64,000 nt of DNA from Galbibacter pacificus (GCF_029603165.1 NZ_JAQSVC010000001.1:186001-250000), one strand, 5' to 3'. Numbered from the stretch's first letter, positions 1 to 8,882 are shown. The notes: generated from the sequence alone by a model not told the origin. Program-made: numbers and translations.

Positions 1-1
1 A

Positions 2-43
2 ATGTTTGATACATTGAAGAACAAAGGGGAAAAGAAAGAGTAA
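2..43 (+). CDS. C-terminal tail of an unidentified protein (partial)
   Basis: An open frame enters from the left edge and ends at a TAA at 41-43, giving a short Lys/Glu-rich tail (…KGEKKE). A transcription terminator follows at 69-98, as expected for a real gene end. The piece is too short to name. The frame is chosen because the other two forward frames hit stops at once. Confidence 0.45.
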   Translation: MFDTLKNKGEKKE

Positions 44-68
44 CTGTTTTTAAAATAGTATAAAATTA

Positions 69-98
69 AGGACTGCCTTTTGGTGGTCCTTTTTTTTT
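69..98 (+). terminator. Rho-independent terminator
   Basis: A nine-pair stem, AGGACTGCC (69-77) with GGTGGTCCT (82-90), including two G-U pairs, has a four-T loop and is followed by an unbroken T run to base 98. It ends the gene entering from the left. Confidence 0.8.
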
Positions 99-102
99 GC
101 AA

Positions 103-200
103 TGGGAATTGCAGCGGGAGCTTTTGTAAAATTTGATATATGCCATTTGACAAAGCTACAAGCGTAAAGCCCGGGGTGCCGCAATAAAATTGCAATTGCC
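103..200 (+). repeat. Dispersed intergenic structured element, copy 1
   Basis: This copy has the conserved blocks seen in four other places: GGGAATTGCAGCGG near 104-117, then a hairpin arm GAGCTTTTGT, an internal spacer, the returning arm ACAAAGCT, then ACAAGCGTAAAGCCCGG. It is intergenic and sits between a terminator and the cobalamin riboswitch. Compare 34252-34358, 43086-43180, 49368-49540 and 63415-63534. Confidence 0.55.
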
Positions 201-313
201 ATAAACTAATAACAGAATTTCTTGTCAATGTCATAAAGGAATAGCGAAGACTATAAAAATATTGCGTAGTTTTACCGCTCAAAGATGTTCTTTACATAAT
301 AATCAATCAAATA

Positions 314-532
314 AAGGTTTGGCTTAACGCCAATTAATAGGGAATTGTGTGCAAATCACAAGCTGTCGCGCAACTGTAAGCTTTATGCTGCCCTGATACT
401 TATCGGGATTATCGGCATCCATTAAAAATGCTTTTGCATTTTTGGGCGTGTTGTTTATTTAAAACCACTGTCTTGGAAACAGGATGGGAAGGTAAAACAA
501 CATGAGAGCAAGCCAGGAGACCTGCCTGTATT
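314..532 (+). ncRNA. Cobalamin (adenosylcobalamin) riboswitch upstream of metE
   Basis: The B12-box is present as AGCCAGGAGACCTGCC near 511-526, preceded by the conserved CCACTGT…GGGAAGGT core around 465-492 and by the AATAGGGAA…GCAAATCACAAGCTG block at 346-364. These are the hallmark blocks of the cobalamin riboswitch family in the right order. It lies 165 bases before metE, the B12-independent methionine synthase, a classic target: with cobalamin bound, metE should be off and the B12-dependent route used. A variable arm (about 392-445) enlarges the aptamer. Which coenzyme form it prefers cannot be read from the sequence. Confidence 0.92.
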
Positions 533-583
533 TTAATGATGATGTTTTCGCGATTTGAAGCAATAATCAAGCATTGATAGTAA

Positions 584-612
584 ACACCTTTTTTATAAGG
601 TGTATTTTGCTA
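584..612 (+). promoter_or_regulatory. Possible expression-platform hairpin of the metE riboswitch
   Basis: ACACCTT (584-590) and AAGGTGT (597-603) form a seven-pair hairpin with a six-base loop, followed by a weak T-rich tail. It lies between the aptamer and metE, so it could be a weak intrinsic terminator or an anti-structure. The short T tract leaves the mechanism open. Confidence 0.4.
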
Positions 613-696
613 TGGATGCATGTGTTTTTTAAATCGGGAAAAGTTTAGGTGTAAGGAAATATCTAGAATGTTTAACCGATTTTTAAAAACAAACAA

Positions 697-3012
697 ATGA
701 TTACACACAATTTAGGGTACCCGCGTATTGGTGCCAAAAGAGAATTGAAGCGAGCGTGTGAGCAGTATTGGTCTGGTAAAATAGACATTTCTGTATTGCT
801 TGAGGAAGGAAAACGCTTACGGAGAGAACACTGGTTACTTCAAAAAGAAAAAGGAATTGACCTTATCCCAACGAACGATTTTTCGTTTTACGACCAAGTC
901 TTGGATATGTCGTATACTTTAGGAGCTGTTCCTAAACGATTTTCGAATGTATTCCTTGAAGAAAGCCAGCCATTGGATTTATATTTTGCCATGGCAAGAG
1001 GATATCAAAAAAACGGTTTTGATATTACAGCCATGGAAATGACCAAATGGTTTGACACGAACTACCATTACATTGTTCCGGAATTTTATAAAGACCAACA
1101 GTTTAAACTGAATGCCATAAAGGTTGTAGACGAGCTTAAAGAGGCCAAAAGCTTAAATCTTGAGGCAAAACCCGTGTTAATTGGCCCCATAACCTATTTA
1201 TTGTTGGGGAAAGAAAAGGAAGAAGGGTTTAACCGTCTTGATTTGATAAACCGTTTGTTGCCCATATATGTAGAGTTGCTGAGTTTGTTGGAGGCTGAGG
1301 GAGCAGAATGGATTCAATTGGATGAACCGTTTTTAGTTACCAATCTTTCTGAAAAGGAAAAAGAGGTATATATTGAGGTTTACAATGCCCTTGCAAAGCG
1401 CTTTCCTACATTGAAGATTATGTTGGCTACTTATTTTGAAGGATTACACGAAAACACATCTTGGGTAGCCCAGTTGCCTGTGCATGCACTTCATGTAGAC
1501 TTGGTAAGAGGTAAAAAACAATTGAATGAATTATTGTCTGCAATACCAGAAAAGCTGCAATTGTCTTTAGGCTTGGTTGATGGGCGTAATATATGGAAGA
1601 ATAATTTTGAACAATCGTTGTCAATAATTGAAAAAGCAATAGGGACCATAGGAAGCGACCGCATTAGTATAGCTCCTTCTTGTTCTCTGTTGCACACACC
1701 TTTTGATTTGGATAACGAAACAGACGAAGCAACCTTGCCCTCGGAAGTGAAAAATTGGATGGCCTTTGCCAAACAGAAAATAGAAGAATTATCACTTCTT
1801 GCCGAATTGGCTCGGGAAAATCCTTCAGAAAAAGCTAAAAATGCCTTTGAAGCCAATAAGTTTGCAATGAAGAGCAAGTTAACGTCGCGGTTAATACATG
1901 ATAAAAAGGTAGAAAATGCCGTAAAAGAAATTACTATAGACCATGCAAAACGAAATAATCCGTTTAATATCCGCCAGGCATTACAACATGGAAGTTTAAA
2001 ATTGCCATTGTTTCCTACCACTACCATTGGCTCATTTCCGCAAACCAAAGAAGTACGTTTGCTACGTTCGCAACTTAAAAAAGGAGGCATAACCGCAAAT
2101 GCTTATGAGACAGCAATTAAGAGCGAGATACAAAAGGCAATTTCTTGGCAGGAGCAAATTGGCTTGGATGTATTGGTGCACGGCGAATTCGAGCGCAACG
2201 ATATGGTTGAGTATTTTGGCGAACAATTAAATGGTTTTGCTTTTACAAAGTTCGGTTGGGTGCAGAGCTATGGTTCCAGAGCCGTAAAACCCCCAATTAT
2301 TTATGGCGATGTAGACCGTATTGACCCCATGACCGTTGCGTGGACAGAATATGCGCAAACTTTAACCGACTTGCCGGTTAAAGGGATGCTTACAGGCCCG
2401 GTAACAATTTTACAATGGTCGTTTGTACGCAATGATCAATCAAGAGAAGAAACAACCAATCAAATAGCCTTGGCTATTCGAAAAGAAGTGCAAGATTTGG
2501 AGTTGGCCGGAATAAAAGTGATTCAGATTGACGAACCGGCTATTCGCGAAGGCCTGCCGTTGCGGAAAGAAGCTTGGAAGAATTATTTAGATTGGGCCAT
2601 TAGAGCATTTAGAATCAGTGCTTCGGCAGTAAACGATGAAACGCAGATACATACCCACATGTGCTATTCTGAATTTAATGATATTATTGAAAGCATAGCA
2701 GCTATGGATGCCGATGTAATTACCATTGAAACTTCCAGGTCACAGATGGAATTGCTGGATGCGTTTGTAGATTTTAAATATCCTAACGAAATCGGCCCTG
2801 GGGTATACGATATTCATTCGCCAAGAGTCCCTTCGGAAAAGGAAATGGAAGCATTGTTGGAAAAAGCTGCTTTGTTAATACCCATACGGAATTTATGGGT
2901 AAACCCCGATTGTGGCTTAAAGACAAGAGGCTGGAAAGAAACCGACAAAGCGTTGGTTAAAATGGTAAATGCCGCCAAAGCATTGCGTGAAAAATATCAA
3001 GTTGAAGCATAA
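697..3012 (+). CDS. metE: Cobalamin-independent methionine synthase (MetE)
   Basis: MetE transfers a methyl group from 5-methyltetrahydropteroyl-triglutamate to homocysteine without B12, the last step of methionine synthesis, in the cytosol. The 771-residue length fits the family (about 755-770), with both barrel domains present. The zinc ligands are all visible: His654 and Cys656 in HTHMCYSEF, Glu678 in TIETSRSQ, and Cys739 in NPDCGLKTRGWKE. The N-terminus (MITHNLGYPRIGAKRELK) is the family start. A cobalamin riboswitch lies directly upstream, so expression should rise when B12 is scarce. A 14-pair bidirectional hairpin follows. It is monocistronic; identification is secure. Confidence 0.97.
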   Translation: MITHNLGYPRIGAKRELKRACEQYWSGKIDISVLLEEGKRLRREHWLLQKEKGIDLIPTNDFSFYDQVLDMSYTLGAVPKRFSNVFLEESQPLDLYFAMARGYQKNGFDITAMEMTKWFDTNYHYIVPEFYKDQQFKLNAIKVVDELKEAKSLNLEAKPVLIGPITYLLLGKEKEEGFNRLDLINRLLPIYVELLSLLEAEGAEWIQLDEPFLVTNLSEKEKEVYIEVYNALAKRFPTLKIMLATYFEGLHENTSWVAQLPVHALHVDLVRGKKQLNELLSAIPEKLQLSLGLVDGRNIWKNNFEQSLSIIEKAIGTIGSDRISIAPSCSLLHTPFDLDNETDEATLPSEVKNWMAFAKQKIEELSLLAELARENPSEKAKNAFEANKFAMKSKLTSRLIHDKKVENAVKEITIDHAKRNNPFNIRQALQHGSLKLPLFPTTTIGSFPQTKEVRLLRSQLKKGGITANAYETAIKSEIQKAISWQEQIGLDVLVHGEFERNDMVEYFGEQLNGFAFTKFGWVQSYGSRAVKPPIIYGDVDRIDPMTVAWTEYAQTLTDLPVKGMLTGPVTILQWSFVRNDQSREETTNQIALAIRKEVQDLELAGIKVIQIDEPAIREGLPLRKEAWKNYLDWAIRAFRISASAVNDETQIHTHMCYSEFNDIIESIAAMDADVITIETSRSQMELLDAFVDFKYPNEIGPGVYDIHSPRVPSEKEMEALLEKAALLIPIRNLWVNPDCGLKTRGWKETDKALVKMVNAAKALREKYQVEA

Positions 3013-3036
3013 CTTTAATAAGATATGATCTTTATA

Positions 3037-3070
3037 AATATGAAGCCGTGCTCTTGCACGGCTTCATATT
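3037..3070. terminator. Bidirectional terminator between metE and the GNAT gene
   Basis: A perfect 14-pair stem, AATATGAAGCCGTG (3037-3050) and CACGGCTTCATATT (3057-3070), has a six-base loop and T-rich sequence on both sides. It sits between convergent genes and can serve both. Confidence 0.8.
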
Positions 3071-3081
3071 CTTCTTATTTT

Positions 3082-3534
3082 TTAAAAGTGAAGCTTTAGT
3101 CCTTCATGTGAAGCTGTAAAGCCAAGTTTTTCATAGAAGCGTAGTGCCTCTGGCCTTTTTTTGTCTGTGGTAAGTTGGATTAGGTGTGCGCCTTTTTCTT
3201 TTGCTCTTTCTATGGCCCATAAAAAAGCTTTTTCCCCGAGCCCTTTGTTCCTGTGTGCTTTATGGATCCGTACCGCTTCTATTTGAGCCCGTATACCGCC
3301 TTTGTATGTTATGTATTGAATAAAACTTAATTGAAATGTACCCGTAATTTCCGAGGCTTCGTTTTCTATAACATAGAGTTCTTGATTGGGATCATTGTCA
3401 ATATTTGTAAAAGCTTTGTAATATTGTTCGGGGAGCGGAGTTTTGTAATTTTCGCGCAAGCTGCCGAGTTTATCATCAGCTAGCATTGCTACAATAGCAG
3501 GAACGTCGTTTTTAGAGGCAGATCGAATATTCAT
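3082..3534 (-). CDS. GNAT-family N-acetyltransferase
   Basis: A 150-residue single-domain GNAT protein. The acetyl-CoA loop is seen in RNKGLGEKAFLWAIERAKE (R-x-x-G-x-G pattern), followed by the typical C-terminal LRFYEKLGF helix-strand. The N-terminus IRSASKNDVPAIVAML is the usual first strand and helix. The acceptor substrate cannot be read. It is the last gene of lgt - DUF192 - GNAT, with one base between the upstream stop and this ATG, so it is probably co-transcribed and translationally coupled. Membership of the superfamily is sure; a role tied to lipoproteins is not implied. Confidence 0.88.
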   Translation of the reverse strand: MNIRSASKNDVPAIVAMLADDKLGSLRENYKTPLPEQYYKAFTNIDNDPNQELYVIENEASEITGTFQLSFIQYITYKGGIRAQIEAVRIHKAHRNKGLGEKAFLWAIERAKEKGAHLIQLTTDKKRPEALRFYEKLGFTASHEGLKLHF

Positions 3535-3535
3535 T

Positions 3536-4030
3536 TTATTTGGTTTCCTTGTAATTTATACGGTCTCCTTTTTCGATCTTTAATTCGTCAGTCATTCCTC
3601 CGTTTAATTCCAAAACATATTTAGCGGGAAAGTTGGAAGGTAAAGACGCCTCATTCATGGGATGTGCATTCTTCACAAGGCTCACTATTTTTTTATCGGC
3701 ATCAATATAAATTATGTCCAACGGGATTTCGGTATTCTTCATATAGAAGTACCGAGGCTCTTCATCTTCAAAAATAAAAAGCATTCCACGGTCTTTTTTC
3801 ATGGAAGGGCGGTACATAAGCCCGGTTTGCCGTTCGTATTCATTATCGGCAATTTCAATGTCTATTTTTTTTACGGAAAGCGAATCACCTTTGTAAATAC
3901 TCAATTCGCCCTCTTTTTTAAAGGAAACAGTTTCTGTTTTCACTTCTTTTTTGGTGTTGGATTCACAACTAATAAGCGTTAAGCATAAAAAAATGAGTAC
4001 TAATAAAACCCTGAATAAAAAATTAATCAT
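3536..4030 (-). CDS. DUF192-family lipoprotein
   Basis: A 164-residue protein with a lipoprotein signal peptide: hydrophobic residues 4-20, then LISC with the lipobox cysteine near residue 22. The remainder (about 50-160) is a DUF192 domain, with the hallmark QTGLMYR, MLFIFEDEEPRYFYMKNTEIPLDIIYID and YVLELNGG stretches. The domain's function is unknown. Its start overlaps the lgt stop by four bases (ATGA), and lgt encodes the enzyme that lipidates such proteins, so the two are co-expressed. It should be anchored on the periplasmic side of a membrane. Confidence 0.88.
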   Translation of the reverse strand: MINFLFRVLLVLIFLCLTLISCESNTKKEVKTETVSFKKEGELSIYKGDSLSVKKIDIEIADNEYERQTGLMYRPSMKKDRGMLFIFEDEEPRYFYMKNTEIPLDIIYIDADKKIVSLVKNAHPMNEASLPSNFPAKYVLELNGGMTDELKIEKGDRINYKETK

Positions 4031-4851
4031 GATTTGCTTTTTGAAGGTTTAAACATGAAAAAGAAGCCTGCAATAATGAAAGGGATGCTAAGCCATTGAC
4101 CGGTGGAAAGCAAACCGAGTTCGTTTTCAAATCCGCCTTGCGATTTTTTATAAAACTCAGCAATAAACCGCACGGTCCATAAAAGAACCAAGAACAGTCC
4201 GAAAATATAACCGAGTTTCTCCTTTTTGTTGGTTTTCCAATAAGTGTACCAAAGTATAGCAAAAACAATTATATACCCAAAAGCCTCATAAAGCTGGGCC
4301 GGGTGCCGTGGAAAAGTCTCGCCAAGTTGCTTAAAGATAATTCCATAATCGCTATTGGTAGGTTTTCCTACAATTTCAGAATTGAAAAAATTTCCCAACC
4401 GCACAAAAACGCCACCAATTGTTACCGGAATAACAATGCGGTCCAGAATCCATAAAATGGGCTTTTTTATAACCCTTTTGCTGTAAAGATACATGGCAAT
4501 AATAATACCAATGGCTGCACCATGGCTTGCAAGTCCCCTAAAGCCGGTAAATTTAAATTCTGGATTAAATTGTACGGGAAGAATAATGCTCAATGGGTCT
4601 TTGACGAACATTTCGGGTTCGTAAAACAAAAAATGTCCTAATCGGGCGCCTATCAATGTTGCCAAAACGGTATATATAAAAAGAGAGTCCAGTGCTTCTT
4701 CAGGTTGCCCTTCGTTTTTATAAATTCTTTTCATCAAGAACCAACCCAATGAAAAGGCAATAACAAACATTAAACTATAATAGCGAAGCTGAAAAAAACC
4801 TAAGTCTAATAGAACCCCGTTTGGGTCCCAGGTAATACTTATAAAGTGCAT
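4027..4851 (-). CDS. lgt: Prolipoprotein diacylglyceryl transferase (Lgt)
   Basis: Lgt attaches diacylglycerol from phosphatidylglycerol to the lipobox cysteine of prolipoproteins, the first step of lipoprotein maturation, in the inner membrane. The 274-residue protein has about seven membrane helices. The family signature is seen as VRLGNFFNSEIVGKPT (the RIGNFxNxE motif of Lgt), the conserved His lies in GLASHGAAIG, and HPAQLYEA marks the later conserved loop. It is first in an operon with a lipoprotein gene and an acetyltransferase. No odd features. Confidence 0.96.
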   Translation of the reverse strand: MHFISITWDPNGVLLDLGFFQLRYYSLMFVIAFSLGWFLMKRIYKNEGQPEEALDSLFIYTVLATLIGARLGHFLFYEPEMFVKDPLSIILPVQFNPEFKFTGFRGLASHGAAIGIIIAMYLYSKRVIKKPILWILDRIVIPVTIGGVFVRLGNFFNSEIVGKPTNSDYGIIFKQLGETFPRHPAQLYEAFGYIIVFAILWYTYWKTNKKEKLGYIFGLFLVLLWTVRFIAEFYKKSQGGFENELGLLSTGQWLSIPFIIAGFFFMFKPSKSKS

Positions 4852-4984
4852 TATCTATATATATTTTGGGTAAATATAGTTATAAACTTCAAAGTTATAA
4901 AGTTCGGGGTTGGGTATTTGTATAATACCTATTGTAAAATTCTGTTAACCATGACTGCTTACTATATATTTACCCCGCACAGCA

Positions 4985-6463
4985 TTACCTGTTCTTTATA
5001 AGTTCCCGCAAAAAAAGAAAACACATAATGGGTATAAAAATGGCAAAGGGCAACGAGGTTATAATAAGTATTTTTTGCAATGCAATAAGCATGTCTATGT
5101 CTGGGCGGGCATTTCCAAGCATAAGCATGGCAATGCAAAATACGGTAACTATAATTCCCCATAGTAAACGATGTGCTTTTTTAGGGGTTGTTTTTCCTTT
5201 GTCGGTAAACATGCTCAAAACAAAAATGGCCGAATCTATGGAGGTAAGTAAAAAACCGGCAAGCAGTAGAACCACGACCATATTGATAAAGAAATGATAG
5301 GGAAACTCGCTAAAAAATACAAAAACCGATGTAAAAACATTTCCGAACTCGTTATTGTAACTGCCCCAATTTTCAATAATCCTAAAAGCATGGTCGCCAA
5401 AGCTGCTAAACCATAAAAAAGTTCCCAACGAGGGGATAACCATTACCCCCAATAACATTTCCCTTATAGTGCGTCCCTTGGAGATACGTGCAATAAACAC
5501 TCCTGTAAACGGTGCCCAAGCCAACCAAAAAGCCCAATAATAATAAGTCCAATCGGTTAAAAACGCTTTCCCTGGGTTGTAATTGCCCAAGGCTAGACTT
5601 AAGGGGATAAAATCTACGATGTAATGATATAAAGCATTAAAAAAAAGCTTTAAAACCGATATAAAATTGCTATTCAGCAAAACAAAAAGCAAAAGTAAAA
5701 AAGTAATAAGAATGTTTACCTTCGAAATATTTTTAATGCCTTTATTGATTCCCTTCCATGCCGAAAAAGAAGCCAATAAACAAATAATGACCGTTATACC
5801 TATGGTGTGGTTAATTGTAAATTGATAATCGCTTAAATGGTTAAGCCCACCGTTAATTTGTGTTGTGCCAAGGTCTATGGCACCTACAAGTCCGAAAACA
5901 GTAGTAATAATAACCAGAATATCAATAGTATTCAATACCCATTGGTTGTGCACACTTCCTGCAACAGAGGCGCTTATGAGTCCTTTTTTTTGTTCAGAAA
6001 ACAAATAATAACCAATAATCAAGGCAAAGAGCCCATAAAAAGCCCAGGCAGTAAGCCCCCATTGATAAAAAGTATATTCCAGCGCAAGGGTATTGTTTGG
6101 AGTTCCCGTCTGCAAAGGTGGATTTACAAACATAAAAACGGGTTCTTGTACGGCCCGCAACAAAATACCGGCTCCCATGCCGGCACTATAAAGCATGGCA
6201 ATCCAGGACCATCTGGAATGTTCGGGAGTATCTTTTGGGGTACCCAGTTTGACCTTCCCCAAGGGAGAAATTGCTATGCAGAGTAAAAAAAGCACACTAA
6301 AAAAGCCCAAAACCAAATAAAAGTTTCCAAACCAGTCCCTCACCCATAAAGACCAGTTTTCTATATAATTATATACCCCTTGCGGGTCCATAAATGCAAA
6401 AACAGCAAATAAGGCAAAGAAGCAAATGGGTATGGCAAGCAAGTAAAATTTTTTAAAATGCAA
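4985..6463 (-). CDS. BCCT-family (betaine/carnitine/choline) transporter
   Basis: A 492-residue polytopic membrane protein with about twelve hydrophobic segments. The BCCT signature is present as FWLAWAPFTGVFIARISKGRTIREML (about residues 315-340), and GMGAGILLRAVQEP (about 94-107) matches the glycine-rich unwound helix of the family. It should import a quaternary ammonium compound such as glycine betaine with Na+ or H+, for osmoprotection or as a nutrient; the substrate cannot be fixed from sequence. It lacks the long hydrophilic termini of osmosensing members such as BetP. It diverges from argS. Confidence 0.92.
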   Translation of the reverse strand: MHFKKFYLLAIPICFFALFAVFAFMDPQGVYNYIENWSLWVRDWFGNFYLVLGFFSVLFLLCIAISPLGKVKLGTPKDTPEHSRWSWIAMLYSAGMGAGILLRAVQEPVFMFVNPPLQTGTPNNTLALEYTFYQWGLTAWAFYGLFALIIGYYLFSEQKKGLISASVAGSVHNQWVLNTIDILVIITTVFGLVGAIDLGTTQINGGLNHLSDYQFTINHTIGITVIICLLASFSAWKGINKGIKNISKVNILITFLLLLFVLLNSNFISVLKLFFNALYHYIVDFIPLSLALGNYNPGKAFLTDWTYYYWAFWLAWAPFTGVFIARISKGRTIREMLLGVMVIPSLGTFLWFSSFGDHAFRIIENWGSYNNEFGNVFTSVFVFFSEFPYHFFINMVVVLLLAGFLLTSIDSAIFVLSMFTDKGKTTPKKAHRLLWGIIVTVFCIAMLMLGNARPDIDMLIALQKILIITSLPFAIFIPIMCFLFLRELIKNR

Positions 6464-6566
6464 AAGACAGATTAAATTAAGTGCAACGGAAAGATATAAA
6501 AGTTTTATTAAAATGCAGGTGCTTTATTTTATTATATGGATATCTGGAAAACAGGCCATAAATGGT

Positions 6567-6574
6567 TATCTTTG
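6567..6574 (+). promoter_or_regulatory. Bacteroidetes-type -7 promoter element of argS
   Basis: TATCTTTG matches the TAnnTTTG element and is followed by CACCC, a common start context in this phylum. Transcription should begin near 6581, giving an argS leader of about 100 bases that contains the hairpin at 6601-6638. Confidence 0.65.
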
Positions 6575-6600
6575 CACCCAAATTTTTAAAGCTATAAAGA

Positions 6601-6638
6601 AAGGGCAATGTGCTTATGCCTGTGCCCTTCTTTTTTTC
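6601..6638 (+). terminator. Terminator-like hairpin inside the argS leader
   Basis: AAGGGCA (6601-6607) pairs with TGCCCTT (6623-6629), with further pairing inside, and an eight-base T run follows after one C. It lies downstream of the argS promoter and upstream of the argS start, so it is placed as an attenuator rather than a gene-end terminator; the neighbouring BCCT gene points away. Confidence 0.6.
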
Positions 6639-6680
6639 CGGACGGTTTTATAATCAATAAAATACTAAAAATTTAAGCGC

Positions 6681-8462
6681 GTGAATATTCAAGATATTAT
6701 AGTTGCCAAGGTTGAAGAAGCTATAAAGTCGATTTATAATAAGGAAATTGAAACTGTGGAATTACAAGCTACCCGCAAGGAGTTTGAAGGCGATATTACA
6801 GTGGTAATCTTCCCTATGTTGCGTACCATTAAAGGAAACCCGCAGCATATAGGGGAAGAAATAGGAGCCTATTTGGTGGCCAATGTAGCCGAAATAGCAA
6901 AATTTAACGTGGTAAAAGGCTTTTTAAATCTTGTAATTTCTGATGCTTTTTTTGTAGATTTTTTCAATTCCATCAAAAAAGAAAAACATTACGGATACCA
7001 AAGCCCCGCTCCGGGAAGCAAGGCCGTAATGGTTGAGTATTCTTCGCCCAATACAAATAAACCACTCCACTTGGGGCATATTAGAAATAATTTATTGGGG
7101 TATTCTGTAGCCGAAATTTTACAAGCCTCCGGGAGAAAAGTATATAAAACACAAATTATCAACGATCGTGGCATTCATATTTGCAAGTCCATGTTGGCTT
7201 GGCAAAAGTTTGGGAACGGAGAGACACCACAGTCCACTGGATTAAAGGGCGATAAACTGGTTGGTAATTATTATGTAGCTTTCGACAAGGCCTACAAGGC
7301 CCAAATTGAAGAAATGATAGCCAATGGCATCGATAAAAAAGTAGCCGAAAAAGAAGCGCCGTTACTTTTGGAAGCACAGGAAATGCTACGCAAGTGGGAA
7401 GCCGGCAACCAAGAAGTGGTAAATTTATGGAAAACCATGAACGGCTGGGTTTATGAGGGCTTTAATGAAACCTATAAAAACCTGGGCGTAGATTTCGACC
7501 AGTTGTATTACGAGAGCGACACCTATTTATTAGGGAAAGATGTGGTAGCCGATGGTTTGCAAAGAGGGGTGTTCTTTAAAAAGGAAGACGGCTCTGTTTG
7601 GATAGACCTTACCGATGAAGACCTTGACGAAAAAATTGTGCTCCGTGCAGATGGAACCGCCGTTTACATGACGCAAGACATAGGCACGGCCATACAGCGT
7701 ATAAAAGATTATCCCGATGTTGGCGGACTTGTTTATACCGTAGGAAACGAGCAGGATTATCATTTTAAAGTATTGTTCCTCATTCTAAAAAAACTTGGGT
7801 TCGATTGGGCAGATAACCTTTACCACCTAAGTTATGGAATGGTCGATCTGCCTAGCGGAAAAATGAAAAGCCGCGAAGGAACCGTGGTTGATGCCGACGA
7901 TTTGATAATTGAAATGAGCCGGACTGCCGAGGAAATCTCATCAGAATTGGGTAAACTGGATGGTTTTTCAAATAAAGGAAGGCAACAGTTGTACAAAACA
8001 ATCGGGTTGGGGGCATTAAAATATTACATACTTAAGGTAGACCCTAAAAAACGTATCTTGTTCGACCCGAAAGAATCCATAGACTTTCAGGGGAATACGG
8101 GCCCGTTTATACAATATACCTATGCCCGGATACAATCTATTTTAAGGAAAGCCGACTTTGATTATGCCCAGCCTATTGACAATAATTACCATTTGCATGA
8201 AAAAGAGCGGGAGCTTATAAAACAGCTTCAATTATTCCCTGAAGTTATACAAAACGCCGCATCCAACTTTAGTCCGGCGCTAATTGCTAATTACGTATAC
8301 GATTTGGTCAAGGAGTTTAATTCATTTTATCAAAATGTTTCCATTTTGGGGGCCGAAAACACTTCAGAAAAAATAACCAGGGTACAACTGTCCAAAAAAG
8401 TAAGTGAAATTATAGCCGATGCTTTAAGTCTATTGGGGATTACCGTTCCAGAGCGTATGTAA
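6681..8462 (+). CDS. argS: Arginyl-tRNA synthetase
   Basis: ArgRS charges tRNA-Arg with arginine. The 593-residue protein has the N-terminal Add-1 domain (1-110), the class I HIGH motif as HLGHIRNN near residue 129, and KMKSREG near 393, the ArgRS form of KMSKS. The C-terminal helical anticodon-binding domain follows, ending …SLLGITVPERM. The start is GTG at 6681, which gives the usual N-terminus (MNIQDIIVAKVEEAIKSIY). A promoter and attenuator-like hairpin precede it. A tRNA-Arg gene lies elsewhere in the window (42920-42991). Confidence 0.97.
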   Translation: MNIQDIIVAKVEEAIKSIYNKEIETVELQATRKEFEGDITVVIFPMLRTIKGNPQHIGEEIGAYLVANVAEIAKFNVVKGFLNLVISDAFFVDFFNSIKKEKHYGYQSPAPGSKAVMVEYSSPNTNKPLHLGHIRNNLLGYSVAEILQASGRKVYKTQIINDRGIHICKSMLAWQKFGNGETPQSTGLKGDKLVGNYYVAFDKAYKAQIEEMIANGIDKKVAEKEAPLLLEAQEMLRKWEAGNQEVVNLWKTMNGWVYEGFNETYKNLGVDFDQLYYESDTYLLGKDVVADGLQRGVFFKKEDGSVWIDLTDEDLDEKIVLRADGTAVYMTQDIGTAIQRIKDYPDVGGLVYTVGNEQDYHFKVLFLILKKLGFDWADNLYHLSYGMVDLPSGKMKSREGTVVDADDLIIEMSRTAEEISSELGKLDGFSNKGRQQLYKTIGLGALKYYILKVDPKKRILFDPKESIDFQGNTGPFIQYTYARIQSILRKADFDYAQPIDNNYHLHEKERELIKQLQLFPEVIQNAASNFSPALIANYVYDLVKEFNSFYQNVSILGAENTSEKITRVQLSKKVSEIIADALSLLGITVPERM

Positions 8463-8469
8463 TTTCGTG

Positions 8470-8560
8470 TTGTTACGCTGTTATGTTGCTATATTGTTGA
8501 GAGTTGAGAGTCCAGAGGTTCAAAGTTGCAAAGGTTCAAGGTTTAATAACTTATCCCTAA
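8470..8560 (+). repeat. Dispersed intergenic repeat, copy 1 (inverted partner at 18312-18377)
   Basis: The stretch TTACGCTGTTATGTTGCTAT and the following ATTGTTGAGAG…TCCAGAGGTTCAAA match, in reverse orientation and with one seven-base insertion, the sequence just downstream of ffh. Simple tracts related to GTTCAAGGTT and CTTATCCCTAA follow. It begins within ten bases of the argS stop and is non-coding. Confidence 0.7.
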
Positions 8561-8607
8561 TCACTTTTCCCTTATCCCTAACCCTTAATAACCATTAACA
8601 AATAACT

Positions 8608-8850
8608 ATGAAGCTATCAAAACCTCATAGTATAGAAAGTGTCTACCGAAGTATTTTTTACAAATAGTTAAGTATTATGAATATGTGAGAAAGTACTTAC
8701 TTCAATGACCAAAGTAGCGCGTGAAAAGACCAAAGTACGACGTGAATGCATCAAAATAGCATATAATATAGCAAAGCATCATTTCAATGTATTATGCAGG
8801 GCATCGGTTTAAGGAAGTAGGTATCCCGTATGCCCATGAAGGATTTGGCG
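8608..8850 (+). pseudogene. Possible decayed coding region
   Basis: Short protein-like frames follow one another in different phases: a 19-residue frame from ATG 8608 (…SIESVYRSIFYK), then FLQIVKYYEYVRKYLLQ, then a 35-residue frame 8705-8812 (MTKVAREKTKVRRECIKIAY…), then MYYAGHRFKEVGIPYAHEGF. The pieces read like one gene broken by frameshifts, but I recognise no family. It could also be chance in an otherwise empty 500-base gap. Confidence 0.3.
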
Positions 8851-8882
8851 TATAAAGGCTTTAAGTGCCATGGTAGCATAGA

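Noticed and set aside
1491-2090. A 199-codon frame on the minus strand within metE
   Set aside because: It lies wholly antisense to the metE coding sequence, has no family-like motifs and is a codon-bias shadow.
5837-6286. A 149-codon frame opposite the BCCT transporter gene
   Set aside because: Antisense to a clear transporter; composition follows the shadow frame.
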